Shown here piece by piece: positions 33,789-41,946 of a stretch of DNA of 64,000 nucleotides. Source of the stretch: Pararobbsia alpina (GTDB lineage Bacteria; Pseudomonadota; Gammaproteobacteria; Burkholderiales; Burkholderiaceae); the NCBI RefSeq assembly GCF_902859895.1, contig NZ_CADIKM010000002.1:248001-312000 (forward strand), read 5' to 3'. Numbering within the stretch: the stretch's first letter is position 1; each line of letters starts with the position of its first letter. The position numbers were made by a program, and so were the translations under genes. The notes below the pieces were generated by a model. The model did no database searches, was not told the DNA's origin, and saw only the letters and a list, made by a program, of their open reading frames with translations.

Positions 33789-34583
33789 TCAAGAATTTGG
33801 AAACGGTGAATTTGTGACTTGATCGTAGAAATTGCTGTGCCGGTAGCCCCGAATGAAATGCGAGCAAATGTCTTCGTTACAGGTGTAGACGGTTGATTCG
33901 GGCTTATGGCTGAACCCATCAAAAAACGCCTTTGCAATGTCCTCTTTAAAGTTGACGCGCGGATATTGAGCGACGACCTTGTCACGGACATCGGCAGGGA
34001 AAGTCTCATACCCGATGCCGAGTGAATCCAGCGCCACGCCGTTATAGAGGAGTTCCACTTCTATGGGCTTGTATGCCGCAATCCCCGGTGTCGTGTGCAA
34101 AGAGATGGCGTCCCACGCAGTCTGTATGCGCATATTCGGCACCCCATGGTGCTCGAGAAACTGACGTACTGCATTTGCGCTATCGACCTCGAAGCGGTCG
34201 CTCTCGCTACTGAATTTCTTGGTCAGGCCCAAATCATGAAAGGCGGCACAAATAAACAGAAGCTCGACGTCGAATTTTTCCCCGGATTGGCGCCCAAACT
34301 CATTGGCCCAGAAAAACGCGCGATGCGAGTGGTTGAACAGCAAAGGCGTGCTGAACTCGCGGAGCAGCCCCGTCGCCTCGCGAGTCAGTTTGCTTTCGGG
34401 AACTCCGGGTTGCACATGCTGAGTCTGCAGCGAGGGGGTCGGTACAGGCAGGATGACTTTGGGGCGCCTGAAGGTGGGTTCGGCATCCGGCACTTGCCCG
34501 AATGCACTTTGGCTCAACTGACTACCGACCGCAATTGCACCGGCAGCAGTCGTGGAATTCTTTATAAAGAGGCGACGATTCAT
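33789..34583 (-). CDS. Tat-exported HD-domain protein (cyanamide hydratase-like)
   Basis: A 264-residue protein with a twin-arginine signal (NRRLFIKNSTTAAGAIAVG, about residues 2-20) and a likely cleavage after SAFG. The HD phosphohydrolase domain has HSHRAFFWANEF (first metal His), FHDLGLT (HD pair) and AISLHTTPGIA (last His region). Fungal cyanamide hydratase and many bacterial relatives share this form; cytoplasmic location is normal, so Tat export is unusual. Tat export suits a protein folded with its metal. GC is lower than in the neighbours, suggesting acquisition. Confidence 0.82.
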   Translation of the reverse strand: MNRRLFIKNSTTAAGAIAVGSQLSQSAFGQVPDAEPTFRRPKVILPVPTPSLQTQHVQPGVPESKLTREATGLLREFSTPLLFNHSHRAFFWANEFGRQSGEKFDVELLFICAAFHDLGLTKKFSSESDRFEVDSANAVRQFLEHHGVPNMRIQTAWDAISLHTTPGIAAYKPIEVELLYNGVALDSLGIGYETFPADVRDKVVAQYPRVNFKEDIAKAFFDGFSHKPESTVYTCNEDICSHFIRGYRHSNFYDQVTNSPFPNS

Positions 34584-35287
34584 CTATCTAATCTCCAAAC
34601 GATTCAAATGCGGGTCGCCGAGCATGGGTCGACAACAAATCCGAACACAATGCTATCGGAATGTGATGGGCAAAACTGTTTTGCCGACGCCCATGGCCGC
34701 ATTCAACGTGTTCTTGGCAGGGATGCTGCCAAAAATCTTGGCCGAAAAATGAATCGTCGAATTTGAATCAGTCCCGATGCGTCTGAAGCACGCCGGGTGT
34801 TCGTTTGCCCCCTAAGTAACTCAGTTCTTTGTCGCCGCCCACTGCGATTTAAAAAGAGCACATCCTATCAAGATGGTCTGCTCTGAAATCGGCGCCGATT
34901 GGCAGAAAATATAGTCAAGTTGGCAGATAAGCAGCGCTTCGCGCGATTGCCGTAAATACTCGATTTGGCTACGGCTCGTTCCGACTGAAGAATCGGGCCA
35001 GTGGGCCGCCGCTTTCCGCCTGATGTAATGGGTGTGGCTGTATTGTCGTTTTCCGCTCAGCCTGCGCATGAGCGAGGAACTGCAGGCCGCACGCGGGTAT
35101 GGATTCGGCCCGGTAGGATCCGCAGGCCTGAGCAGTCGCGGGTCCGAGCGGCGAGGGATCTGCCGTGGGGTCACGCCTCCGAGGTCGTGCCCCACATCTC
35201 GCTCCACCGTCGCTCGATCGCGCTACATGGTCGCGCTTAACCCGCGCTCACATTCCACCGCCGCTTGATCGCGCTACGTGGTCACAC
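34584..35287. other. Intergenic region of about 700 bases, no gene
   Basis: No supportable gene. Short frames (for example 34552-34752 and 34821-35207) lack ribosome sites and family resemblance. The right end contains a degenerate 51-bp duplication, listed separately. Confidence 0.4.
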
Positions 35288-35305
35288 TCAACCCGCGTTC
35301 ACATA
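35204..35305. repeat. Tandem 51-bp degenerate duplication over the aldehyde dehydrogenase 3' end
   Basis: Copies 35204-35254 and 35255-35305 match at 43 of 51 positions. The second copy contains the last codons and stop of the aldehyde dehydrogenase gene (VNAG-stop). The first copy, just downstream, still reads VSAG-stop in the same sense. It is an old local duplication of the gene end. Confidence 0.75.
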
Positions 35306-36724
35306 CGCGGTCTTTACCGTCGTATAGAACTCGCGCGCATACGAACCCTGCTCGCGCGGACCGTAACTCGAGCCTTTGCGTCCGCCGAACGGCACGTGAT
35401 AGTCGACGCCCGCGGTCGCTGCATTGACCATCACCATGCCGGCCTGCGCGTGCCGCCTGAAGTGCGTTGCGTACTTGAGCGACGTCGTGCAGATGCCGGT
35501 CGACAGCCCGAATTCGGTATCGTTGGCCGTGGCGAGTGCTTCGTCGTAGTCCTTCACTCGAATCACCGAGGCGACCGGGCCGAACACTTCCTCGCGGTTG
35601 ATCCGCATCGTGTTGCTCGTGCCCGTGACGAGCGCCGGCGCGAGGAAGAAGCCTTCCGTGTCGCGCTTGAGTTCTTCGCCGCCGAGCACGGTGCCGCCTT
35701 CCTCGCGTGCGATGCCGATATAGTCGAGATCCTGCTTGAGCTGCTTTGCGTCGACGACCGGCCCGATCTGCGTATCGGCGCCGAGCGCATGGCCCACGCG
35801 CAGCGCGCGCATCTTTTCGCCGAGGGTCGCGACGAATTTGTCGTGAATCCCTGCCGTCACGATCAACCGGCTCGACGCCGTGCAACGCTGCCCGGTCGAG
35901 AAGAAAGCGCCGTTCAGGCAGGCATCGACCGCGAGATTGAGGTCCGCATCGTCGATCACGACCATCGGGTTCTTGCCGCCCATTTCGAGCTGCACCTTCT
36001 GACCGGCTGCAAAACATTTGGCGCCGATTGAACGGCCTGTCGCGACCGAGCCGGTGAAGCTGATCGCATCGACGTCGGGCGCGCCGACGAGCGCGTCGCC
36101 GATCACCGAGCCGCGGCCCATCACGAGATTGAGTACACCGGCGGGCAGACCCGCTTCGACGAGGATGTCGACGAGCGCCCAGGTACTGCCGGGCACGAGG
36201 TCGGCCGGCTTGATCACGACCGTGTTGCCGTAGGCGAGCGCGGGGGCGATCTTCCAGGCGGGAATCGCAATCGGGAAGTTCCACGGGGTGATCATGCCGA
36301 TCACGCCGACCGGTTCGCGTGTCATCTCGACACTGAGGCCAGGCCGTACCGAAGGCACGGTCTCGCCGCCGAGCCGCAATGCCTCGCCGGCGAAGAACTT
36401 GAAGATCTGCCCTGCGCGACCGGCTTCGCCGATCGCCTCGGGCAGGGTCTTGCCCTCTTCGCGCGCGAGCAACCTGCCGAGTTCTTCCTTGCGCGCGAGG
36501 ATCGCCGTGCCCGCGCGATCGAGCAGATCGAAGCGCTGTTGCGGGCCCGACAGCGACCAGGTCTTGAATGCCTGGCGTGCGGCCTGCACGGCCGTGCGTG
36601 CCTGCGCGGCATCGGCCTGTGCATATTCGCCGACGACGTCGGCAATGTCCGACGGGTTGATATTGCGGCTGACGTTCGCGCCGTCGACCCATTCGCCGTT
36701 GATGAGATTCTTGAACTGAGACAT
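35288..36724 (-). CDS. NAD(P)-dependent aldehyde dehydrogenase, ketoglutarate-semialdehyde type
   Basis: A 478-residue aldehyde dehydrogenase. It has the oxyanion motif [19 protein letters not shown], a cofactor site FTGSVATGR, the general base in [11 protein letters not shown] and the catalytic cysteine in [13 protein letters not shown], followed by [10 protein letters not shown]. It resembles the enzymes that oxidise 2,5-dioxopentanoate to 2-ketoglutarate at the end of oxidative pentose or uronate pathways. That assignment fits the dehydratase gene immediately upstream on the same strand. A terminator-like hairpin lies between the two genes. Confidence 0.92.
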   Translation of the reverse strand: MSQFKNLINGEWVDGANVSRNINPSDIADVVGEYAQADAAQARTAVQAARQAFKTWSLSGPQQRFDLLDRAGTAILARKEELGRLLAREEGKTLPEAIGEAGRAGQIFKFFAGEALRLGGETVPSVRPGLSVEMTREPVGVIGMITPWNFPIAIPAWKIAPALAYGNTVVIKPADLVPGSTWALVDILVEAGLPAGVLNLVMGRGSVIGDALVGAPDVDAISFTGSVATGRSIGAKCFAAGQKVQLEMGGKNPMVVIDDADLNLAVDACLNGAFFSTGQRCTASSRLIVTAGIHDKFVATLGEKMRALRVGHALGADTQIGPVVDAKQLKQDLDYIGIAREEGGTVLGGEELKRDTEGFFLAPALVTGTSNTMRINREEVFGPVASVIRVKDYDEALATANDTEFGLSTGICTTSLKYATHFRRHAQAGMVMVNAATAGVDYHVPFGGRKGSSYGPREQGSYAREFYTTVKTAYVNAG

Positions 36725-36765
36725 CGTGCGGGATCCTTATTCAAGCTTTGCCGGCAAGCCGTGCA

Positions 36766-36805
36766 AAGAAAAACGCGCGCATCTCCCTGGAGACGAGATG
36801 CGCGC
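36766..36805 (-). terminator. Hairpin terminator downstream of the dehydratase gene
   Basis: GCGCGCATCTC (36775-36785) and GAGATGCGCGC (36795-36805) form an 11-bp stem. On the minus strand it is followed by GTTTTTCTTTG (36774 downwards). It sits 51 nt after the dehydratase stop and about 40 nt before the aldehyde dehydrogenase start, so it should reduce read-through between the two. Confidence 0.8.
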
Positions 36806-36855
36806 GCCAAATACCCCCTGCCAGGGGTGAGCCAAAAATGATCAATGTGCCAGCA

Positions 36856-38613
36856 TCAGTGCGAGTCACGCGGGACGGCAGCACCCGAGCCCCCGACAAG
36901 GAAATCGAAGTCCGCGCCCTGGTCGGCCTGCTGAACATGCTCGACATAGAGCTTGTAGTAGCCACGCGCGGGCGATTCGGGCTTGACCCATGCCTTGCGC
37001 CGGCGCTCGAGTTCTTCGTCCGACACTTCGAGATGCAGCTTGCGGGCGGCCACATCCAGTTCGATCATGTCGCCTGTCTGCACGAGCGCGAGCGGGCCAC
37101 CGGCCGCAGCCTCGGGCGACACGTGCAACACGACCGCGCCATAGGCTGTTCCGCTCATGCGGCCGTCGGAGATCCGCACCATGTCCGTGATGCCCTTGCG
37201 CAGGACCTTCGCGGGCAGCGGCATATTGCCGACCTCGGCAAAGCCCGGATAACCCCTCGGCCCCGCCCCCTTGAGTACCATCACGCAGGTTTCGTCGATC
37301 TCGAGCGACTCGTCGTCGACCTTCTCGTGCAGTTCCTCGACCGTCTCGAACACGACCGCGCGGCCGCGATGCTTGAGCAGGCTCGCGGTCGCGGCCGACG
37401 GCTTGATCACCGCGCCGTTTGGCGCCAGGTTGCCCTTGAGCACGGCGATGCCCGCCTTCGCCTTGAACGGCGCGTCGAAGTTCGTGATGACCTTCTCGTC
37501 GTAATTCGGCGCATCCTTGACGTTGTCCCAGATCGCCTTGCCGTTGACCGTCAGTGCCTCCTTGTGGAGCAGGCCGCGTTCGCCGAGTTGGCGCAGCACG
37601 GCCGGCAGGCCGCCCGCGTAATAGAGATCCTCCATCAGATATTCGCCCGAGGGCTGAAGGTTCACGAGACAGGGTACGTCCGAACCGAGCTCCCAGTCCT
37701 CGAGCGACAGCTCGACGCCAATGCGCCGTGCAAGCGCGATCAAGTGGACCACGGCATTGGTCGAACCGCCGATCGCCGCATTCGTGCGGATCGCGTTTTC
37801 GAAGGCTTCGCGCGTGAGGATCTTGTCCATCGTCAGGTCTTCGCGAACCATCTCGACGATCCGCCGGCCGGCCATGTGCGCGAGCACCTGACGCCGCGCA
37901 TCGACCGCTGGAATCGCCGCGTTGTGCGGCAGGCCCATGCCAATGGATTCCACCATCGAGGCCATCGTCGACGCGGTGCCCATCGTCATGCAATGCCCGC
38001 GCGAACGGTTCATGCACGACTCGGCTTCGGTGAACTCTTCCTGGCTCATCGTGCCTGCGCGCACTTCTTCCGACATTTGCCAGACGCCCGTGCCCGAACC
38101 GATATGCTTGCCGCGGAAACGGCCGTTGAGCATCGGGCCGCCCGACACGGCGAGCGCCGGCAGGTTGCACGAGGCGGCGCCCATCAGCAAGGCCGGCGTG
38201 GTCTTGTCGCAGCCGACCATGAGGATCACGCCGTCCATCGGGTTTGCGCGGATCGACTCCTCGACGTCCATCGAGGCGAGGTTGCGGAACATCATCGCGG
38301 TCGGGCGCAGATTGGTCTCGCCGAGCGACATCACCGGGAATTCGAGCGGCAGGCCGCCCGCTTCACGCACGCCGCGCTTCACGTATTCCGCGAGTTCGCG
38401 GAAATGTGCGTTGCAGGGGGTCAGTTCCGACCAGGTATTGCAGATGCCGATGACCGGCCGGCCATCGAAGTTGTCGTGCGGAATGCCCTGGTTTTTCATC
38501 CAGGACCGGTGCAGGAAACCGTCCTTTCCTTGAATTCCGAACCATGCGGCACTGCGCAAAGGTTTCTTGCCGTTCTTGTCATTCTTGTCGTCGTTCGAAT
38601 TGTCGCTGCTCAT
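36856..38613 (-). CDS. IlvD/Edd-family sugar-acid dehydratase (L-arabinonate-type)
   Basis: From the ATG at 38613 the protein is 585 residues. Conserved IlvD/Edd cysteines and neighbours are present: ICNTWSELTPCN, MVGCDKTTPALLMGA and SCMNRSRGHCMTMGTASTMA, which bind the iron-sulfur cluster and Mg. RISDGRMSGTAYGAVVLHVSPE near the C terminus is the substrate loop. The start RSAAWFGIQGKDGFLHRSWMKNQGIP is typical of L-arabinonate and related pentonate/galactonate dehydratases. It converts an aldonate to its 2-keto-3-deoxy derivative. The first 24 residues are low-complexity (Asp/Asn/Lys). The next enzyme should be a KDA dehydratase, not in the window. Confidence 0.9.
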   Translation of the reverse strand: MSSDNSNDDKNDKNGKKPLRSAAWFGIQGKDGFLHRSWMKNQGIPHDNFDGRPVIGICNTWSELTPCNAHFRELAEYVKRGVREAGGLPLEFPVMSLGETNLRPTAMMFRNLASMDVEESIRANPMDGVILMVGCDKTTPALLMGAASCNLPALAVSGGPMLNGRFRGKHIGSGTGVWQMSEEVRAGTMSQEEFTEAESCMNRSRGHCMTMGTASTMASMVESIGMGLPHNAAIPAVDARRQVLAHMAGRRIVEMVREDLTMDKILTREAFENAIRTNAAIGGSTNAVVHLIALARRIGVELSLEDWELGSDVPCLVNLQPSGEYLMEDLYYAGGLPAVLRQLGERGLLHKEALTVNGKAIWDNVKDAPNYDEKVITNFDAPFKAKAGIAVLKGNLAPNGAVIKPSAATASLLKHRGRAVVFETVEELHEKVDDESLEIDETCVMVLKGAGPRGYPGFAEVGNMPLPAKVLRKGITDMVRISDGRMSGTAYGAVVLHVSPEAAAGGPLALVQTGDMIELDVAARKLHLEVSDEELERRRKAWVKPESPARGYYKLYVEHVQQADQGADFDFLVGGSGAAVPRDSH

Positions 38614-38799
38614 TACGCTGTCTCCGTGTCCTGCCGCAGGTTCTGCTGTGATGTTGCAATTCGACGCCGGCGCGTGTCGATTTGGCACGGCGCCGGACTG
38701 GAGTCGAAAGGGTGGGCGACTAATATTTCAGTTGCACCAGAGCCACTGAGCGTAGTCCCCCGCGGCGGCCTGCGTCTAATGAATTGTCGGCCGCAAGCC

Positions 38800-38815
38800 A
38801 TACAAATATTGGTAT
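38800..38815. promoter_or_regulatory. Putative LysR-type operator between dehydratase and regulator genes
   Basis: ATACAAATATTGGTAT, palindromic at 14 of 16 positions with ATAC/GTAT arms, lies in the 249-base divergent region 48 nt before the LysR start. LysR regulators commonly bind such AT-rich interrupted palindromes next to their own gene. Confidence 0.5.
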
Positions 38816-38862
38816 AGTTCGCGCGTCTTCCTCGTTCCCGCTGCCAGAAGCCCACCATCGCG

Positions 38863-39816
38863 ATGGATCCCGCCCCTCAGAGGACGCCGCAGCGGCGCTT
38901 GCGCCTGCAGCAACTCCGCCTGCTCGTCAGCCTCGACGAGACGCACAACATGGCTCGCTCGGCCGAGATTCTCGGCATGTCGCAGCCCGCCGCCTCGCGC
39001 GTGTTGCGCGAACTCGAGGAGCTGGTGGGCATCCCCTTGTTCGACCGGCTGCCGCGCGGCCTGCAGCCGACCTGGTTCGGCGACAGCATGATCCGGCATG
39101 CGCGCACCGCCCTTTCCGCGGTCGACCATGCGTTCTCCGAGGTCGCCGCGATGAAGTCGGGGCTGACCGGCGTGGTTCGCATCGGCACGATCATGTCGCC
39201 TGCCACCGCACTGATTCCCGATGCGGTCGTGCGCGTGAAGCAGCGTTTTCCCGATGTGCGCCTGATCGTCCGGATGGAATCGAGCGACACCCTGTTTCCC
39301 ATGCTGCGCCAGGGCGAGCTCGACATCGTGATCGCCCGTCCGCTCGAAGAAGCCGACAACGCCGACATCGCGTTCGAGCCGATCGGCGGCGAGGATGTCT
39401 GCGCGATGGTTCGCGTGGGCCATCCGCTTGCCAACGCCGCCAACGTCACGCTTGCCGACCTGGCACGCTGGCCCTGGGTGGTGCCCGAGGTCGGTTCGGT
39501 GTTGCGCCGCCGCTTCGATCAGCTGTTCCGCGTGAGCCGTGTGAACCCACCCGCTGATTTCGTCGAGACCGGTGCGCAACTGATGATCACGAGTCTCGTC
39601 GACCGTTCCGACATGGTCGCCCTGCTGCCTCGCGAGGTGACCGAGTATTACGTGGGCCACGGTATCGGAGCCCAGGTGCCGATCATGCTCGATTGCCGGA
39701 TGGATCCCTTCGGGATCGCGACCCTGCGCGAAGCGCCGTTGTCGCCGGCGGCGTTCGCGGTGCTGGAGACGATTCGCGAGCGCGCTTCGGAGCTATATGC
39801 CGCAGCTCCGGGCTGA
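38863..39816 (+). CDS. LysR-family regulator, GbpR-like
   Basis: A 317-residue regulator with an N-terminal helix-turn-helix (LRLLVSLDETHNMARSAEILGMSQPAASRVLRELEELVG) and a periplasmic-binding-protein-like effector domain (VVRIGTIMSPATALIPDAV; ELDIVIARPLEEAD; PWVVPEVGSVLRRRFDQLF). It resembles GbpR, which controls galactose-binding protein genes in agrobacteria in response to L-arabinose, D-fucose and D-galactose. It is divergent from the dehydratase gene and convergent with the ytf transporter, both likely targets. Its last 44 codons overlap the 3' end of yjfF on the other strand. Confidence 0.9.
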   Translation: MDPAPQRTPQRRLRLQQLRLLVSLDETHNMARSAEILGMSQPAASRVLRELEELVGIPLFDRLPRGLQPTWFGDSMIRHARTALSAVDHAFSEVAAMKSGLTGVVRIGTIMSPATALIPDAVVRVKQRFPDVRLIVRMESSDTLFPMLRQGELDIVIARPLEEADNADIAFEPIGGEDVCAMVRVGHPLANAANVTLADLARWPWVVPEVGSVLRRRFDQLFRVSRVNPPADFVETGAQLMITSLVDRSDMVALLPREVTEYYVGHGIGAQVPIMLDCRMDPFGIATLREAPLSPAAFAVLETIRERASELYAAAPG

Positions 39817-40897
39817 ACGCATCGGCTGACCGGACCGCGGGAGCTTTCGTGGCCGTCCGCTCGACATGCTGCGCGCGTCCGCCTTGCGCGGTGCCACCCG
39901 TGCGGCGGTCGGCGCGCGCATGGCGTTCGATCACGCGCTGCAGCAGGCAGAAGATGCAGAGCAGCGCGCCGATGAAGATGCGTGTCCACCACGAACTCAG
40001 GGTGCCATCGAAGGTAATCAGCGTCTGGATCGTGCCGAGGATGCCCACGCCGAACAGCGTGCCGACCACATACCCGACCCCGCCGGTGAGCAGCGTGCCA
40101 CCGATCACGCTGGCCGCGATCGCGTCGAGTTCCATGCCCTGTGCCTGCAATCCATAGCCGGACAGCACATAGAATGTGAAGGCGACGCCACCGAGCGCGG
40201 AGCAGAATCCCGACAAGGCGTAGACCCCGACCTTCGTCGAGGCGACCGGCAAGCCCATCAGCAAGGCCGAGCGTTCGTTGCCGCCGACCGCATAGACATT
40301 GCGGCCAAAGCGCGAGAAATGCGCGACATAGATGGCAACCAGCAGGGTCACGAGCGCGATCAGCACATTGGTGCTGACCGACGCGCCGCCGATGCCGACC
40401 GGCACGCGCAGGCCCGAGATGGCCTTGAAGGTGTCGTCCGTGATCGGAATCGAGTCGAGCGTGATCAGGAAGCACGCGCCGCGGGCCACGAACATGCCGG
40501 CGAGCGTGATCACGAAAGGCTGCAGCTTGAAGAAGTGGATCAGTGCGCCCTGCGCCGCGCCGAACGTCGTACCGATCAGCAGCACGAGAGGGACGATCAC
40601 CCAGACGGGCCAGTGCCAGTGCTGTGCCATGACGGCCTCGGCAATCGTCGTGAAGGCGACGACCGAGCCGACCGAGAGGTCGATGCCGCCGAGCAGGATC
40701 ACGAACGTGACGCCGATCGAGACGATCAGCAGAAAGGCGTTGTCGACGAGCAGATCGAGCAACACCTGCACTGAAAAAAAGCCGGTGTACATCACCGAGC
40801 CGAAGCCGAACAGCACAATGAACAGGACGATCGTGACGGTCAGCGGGAGGGTCCGCGGATCGATCAGCGGGGCCAGCATCGAACGGATCTTCATCAT
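39683..40897 (-). CDS. yjfF: Furanose-sugar ABC transporter permease YjfF, with extended C terminus
   Basis: A RbsC-like permease with about 8-10 membrane segments (VSIGVTFVILLGGIDLSVGSVVAF, GGNERSALLMGLPV, DAIAASVIGGTLLTGGVGYVVGTLFG). The family ends near residue 325-335; this frame runs to 404. The extra 70 residues (after VIERHARADRRTGG) are basic low-complexity sequence encoded antisense to the end of the LysR gene. The start overlaps the ytfT stop (ATGATG/ATGA). With YtfQ, YtfR and YtfT it forms an importer like the E. coli galactofuranose system; arabinose or galactose are possible substrates here. Confidence 0.92.
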   Translation of the reverse strand: MMKIRSMLAPLIDPRTLPLTVTIVLFIVLFGFGSVMYTGFFSVQVLLDLLVDNAFLLIVSIGVTFVILLGGIDLSVGSVVAFTTIAEAVMAQHWHWPVWVIVPLVLLIGTTFGAAQGALIHFFKLQPFVITLAGMFVARGACFLITLDSIPITDDTFKAISGLRVPVGIGGASVSTNVLIALVTLLVAIYVAHFSRFGRNVYAVGGNERSALLMGLPVASTKVGVYALSGFCSALGGVAFTFYVLSGYGLQAQGMELDAIAASVIGGTLLTGGVGYVVGTLFGVGILGTIQTLITFDGTLSSWWTRIFIGALLCIFCLLQRVIERHARADRRTGGTAQGGRAQHVERTATKAPAVRSADAFSPELRHIAPKRARESSPAPRTPPATTALRAGSRSRRDPSGNRA

Positions 40898-41946
40898 GCG
40901 ATGCTCCGTTTGCCGAAGGCGCTCATCAGGTAGAAGCGCGCGATCGGCGACTGGATCACGCTGACCACGAGCACCACGGCGGCCTTGACGACCAGGTTCG
41001 CCTCGGGCGGCACGCCGATCGAATAGGTCGTGTAGGTCAGCGTCTGGATGATCAACGCGCCGAGCACGGTGCCCATCAGGCTGAAGCGCCCACCGAGCAG
41101 CGACGTGCCGCCGAGCGTGACCGCGAGGATCGCGTCGAGCTCGAGCAGCAGGCCCGCATTGTTGCCGTCCGCGCTGCGCACGTTCGAGCTGATCAGCACG
41201 CCGGCGAGCGAGGCGGTCAGCCCCGAGAACACATAGACGAGGAACACGATTGCCTTCATGCGCAGGCCGACGAAGCGGGTCGCCGTCGGGTTCACGCCGA
41301 TCGCGCGAATGAACAGGCCGAGTGCGGTCCCTTCCATCAGCGCGAAGGTGCCGATCACGACGACCACCGCGACCCAGACCGAAAACGGTATCCCGAGCAG
41401 ATAGCCGCCGCCGAGGAACAGATAGGCCGGCGTGCCGATCGGGATGATCTGGCCGGCGGTCAGCAATTGCGCGACGCCGCGGCCGGCCACCATGAGGATC
41501 AGGGTCGCGATGATCGGCTGCATGCCGACGAGCGAGACGAGCGTGCCGTTCCAGATGCCGCTGAGGAGGCCCACGCCGAGCGCGGCCAGCACCGCAACCG
41601 CGACGGGGTAGCCGTGCGAACTCGCGCTCGGAGCGAGCAGCGTGGCGGCCATCGCACCCGCGATCGCGACGACCGCGCCGACCGAGATGTCGATCCCGCG
41701 CGTGGCGATGACGAGCGTCATGCCGAGCGAGACGAGCGTGAGCGGCGCGGCGCGATTCAGGATGTCGATCGGCGCGCCGAACATATGGCCATTGAGCATG
41801 CGGATGCCGAGAAAACCCGGATGAAAGCCGAGGTTCAGCGCGATCAACAGCACGAGCGTCAGCGCGGGCCAGATCAGGGCGCTCTTGAAAATCTTGCGCA
41901 AGCTCGCGGCCGGATGAGCGGGAGAGGATGAATCGCCGGTCGTCAT
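40894..41946 (-). CDS. ytfT: Furanose-sugar ABC transporter permease YtfT
   Basis: A 350-residue permease of the RbsC family: SLGMTLVIATRGIDISVGAVVAIAGA, GLFIRAIGVNPTATRFVGLRMK and LDAILAVTLGGTSLLGGRFSLMGTVLGALI are the family segments. It pairs with YjfF to form a heterodimeric channel. It overlaps ytfR upstream and yjfF downstream by 4 nt each, so the three are translationally coupled. Confidence 0.94.
   Translation of the reverse strand: MTTGDSSSPAHPAASLRKIFKSALIWPALTLVLLIALNLGFHPGFLGIRMLNGHMFGAPIDILNRAAPLTLVSLGMTLVIATRGIDISVGAVVAIAGAMAATLLAPSASSHGYPVAVAVLAALGVGLLSGIWNGTLVSLVGMQPIIATLILMVAGRGVAQLLTAGQIIPIGTPAYLFLGGGYLLGIPFSVWVAVVVVIGTFALMEGTALGLFIRAIGVNPTATRFVGLRMKAIVFLVYVFSGLTASLAGVLISSNVRSADGNNAGLLLELDAILAVTLGGTSLLGGRFSLMGTVLGALIIQTLTYTTYSIGVPPEANLVVKAAVVLVVSVIQSPIARFYLMSAFGKRSIA

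Noticed and set aside
36748-38817. A 689-codon open frame on the plus strand opposite the dehydratase gene
   Set aside because: It mirrors a well-conserved IlvD/Edd gene. Its product is rich in Arg, His and Ala, as expected from the antisense of GC-rich coding DNA, and matches no family.
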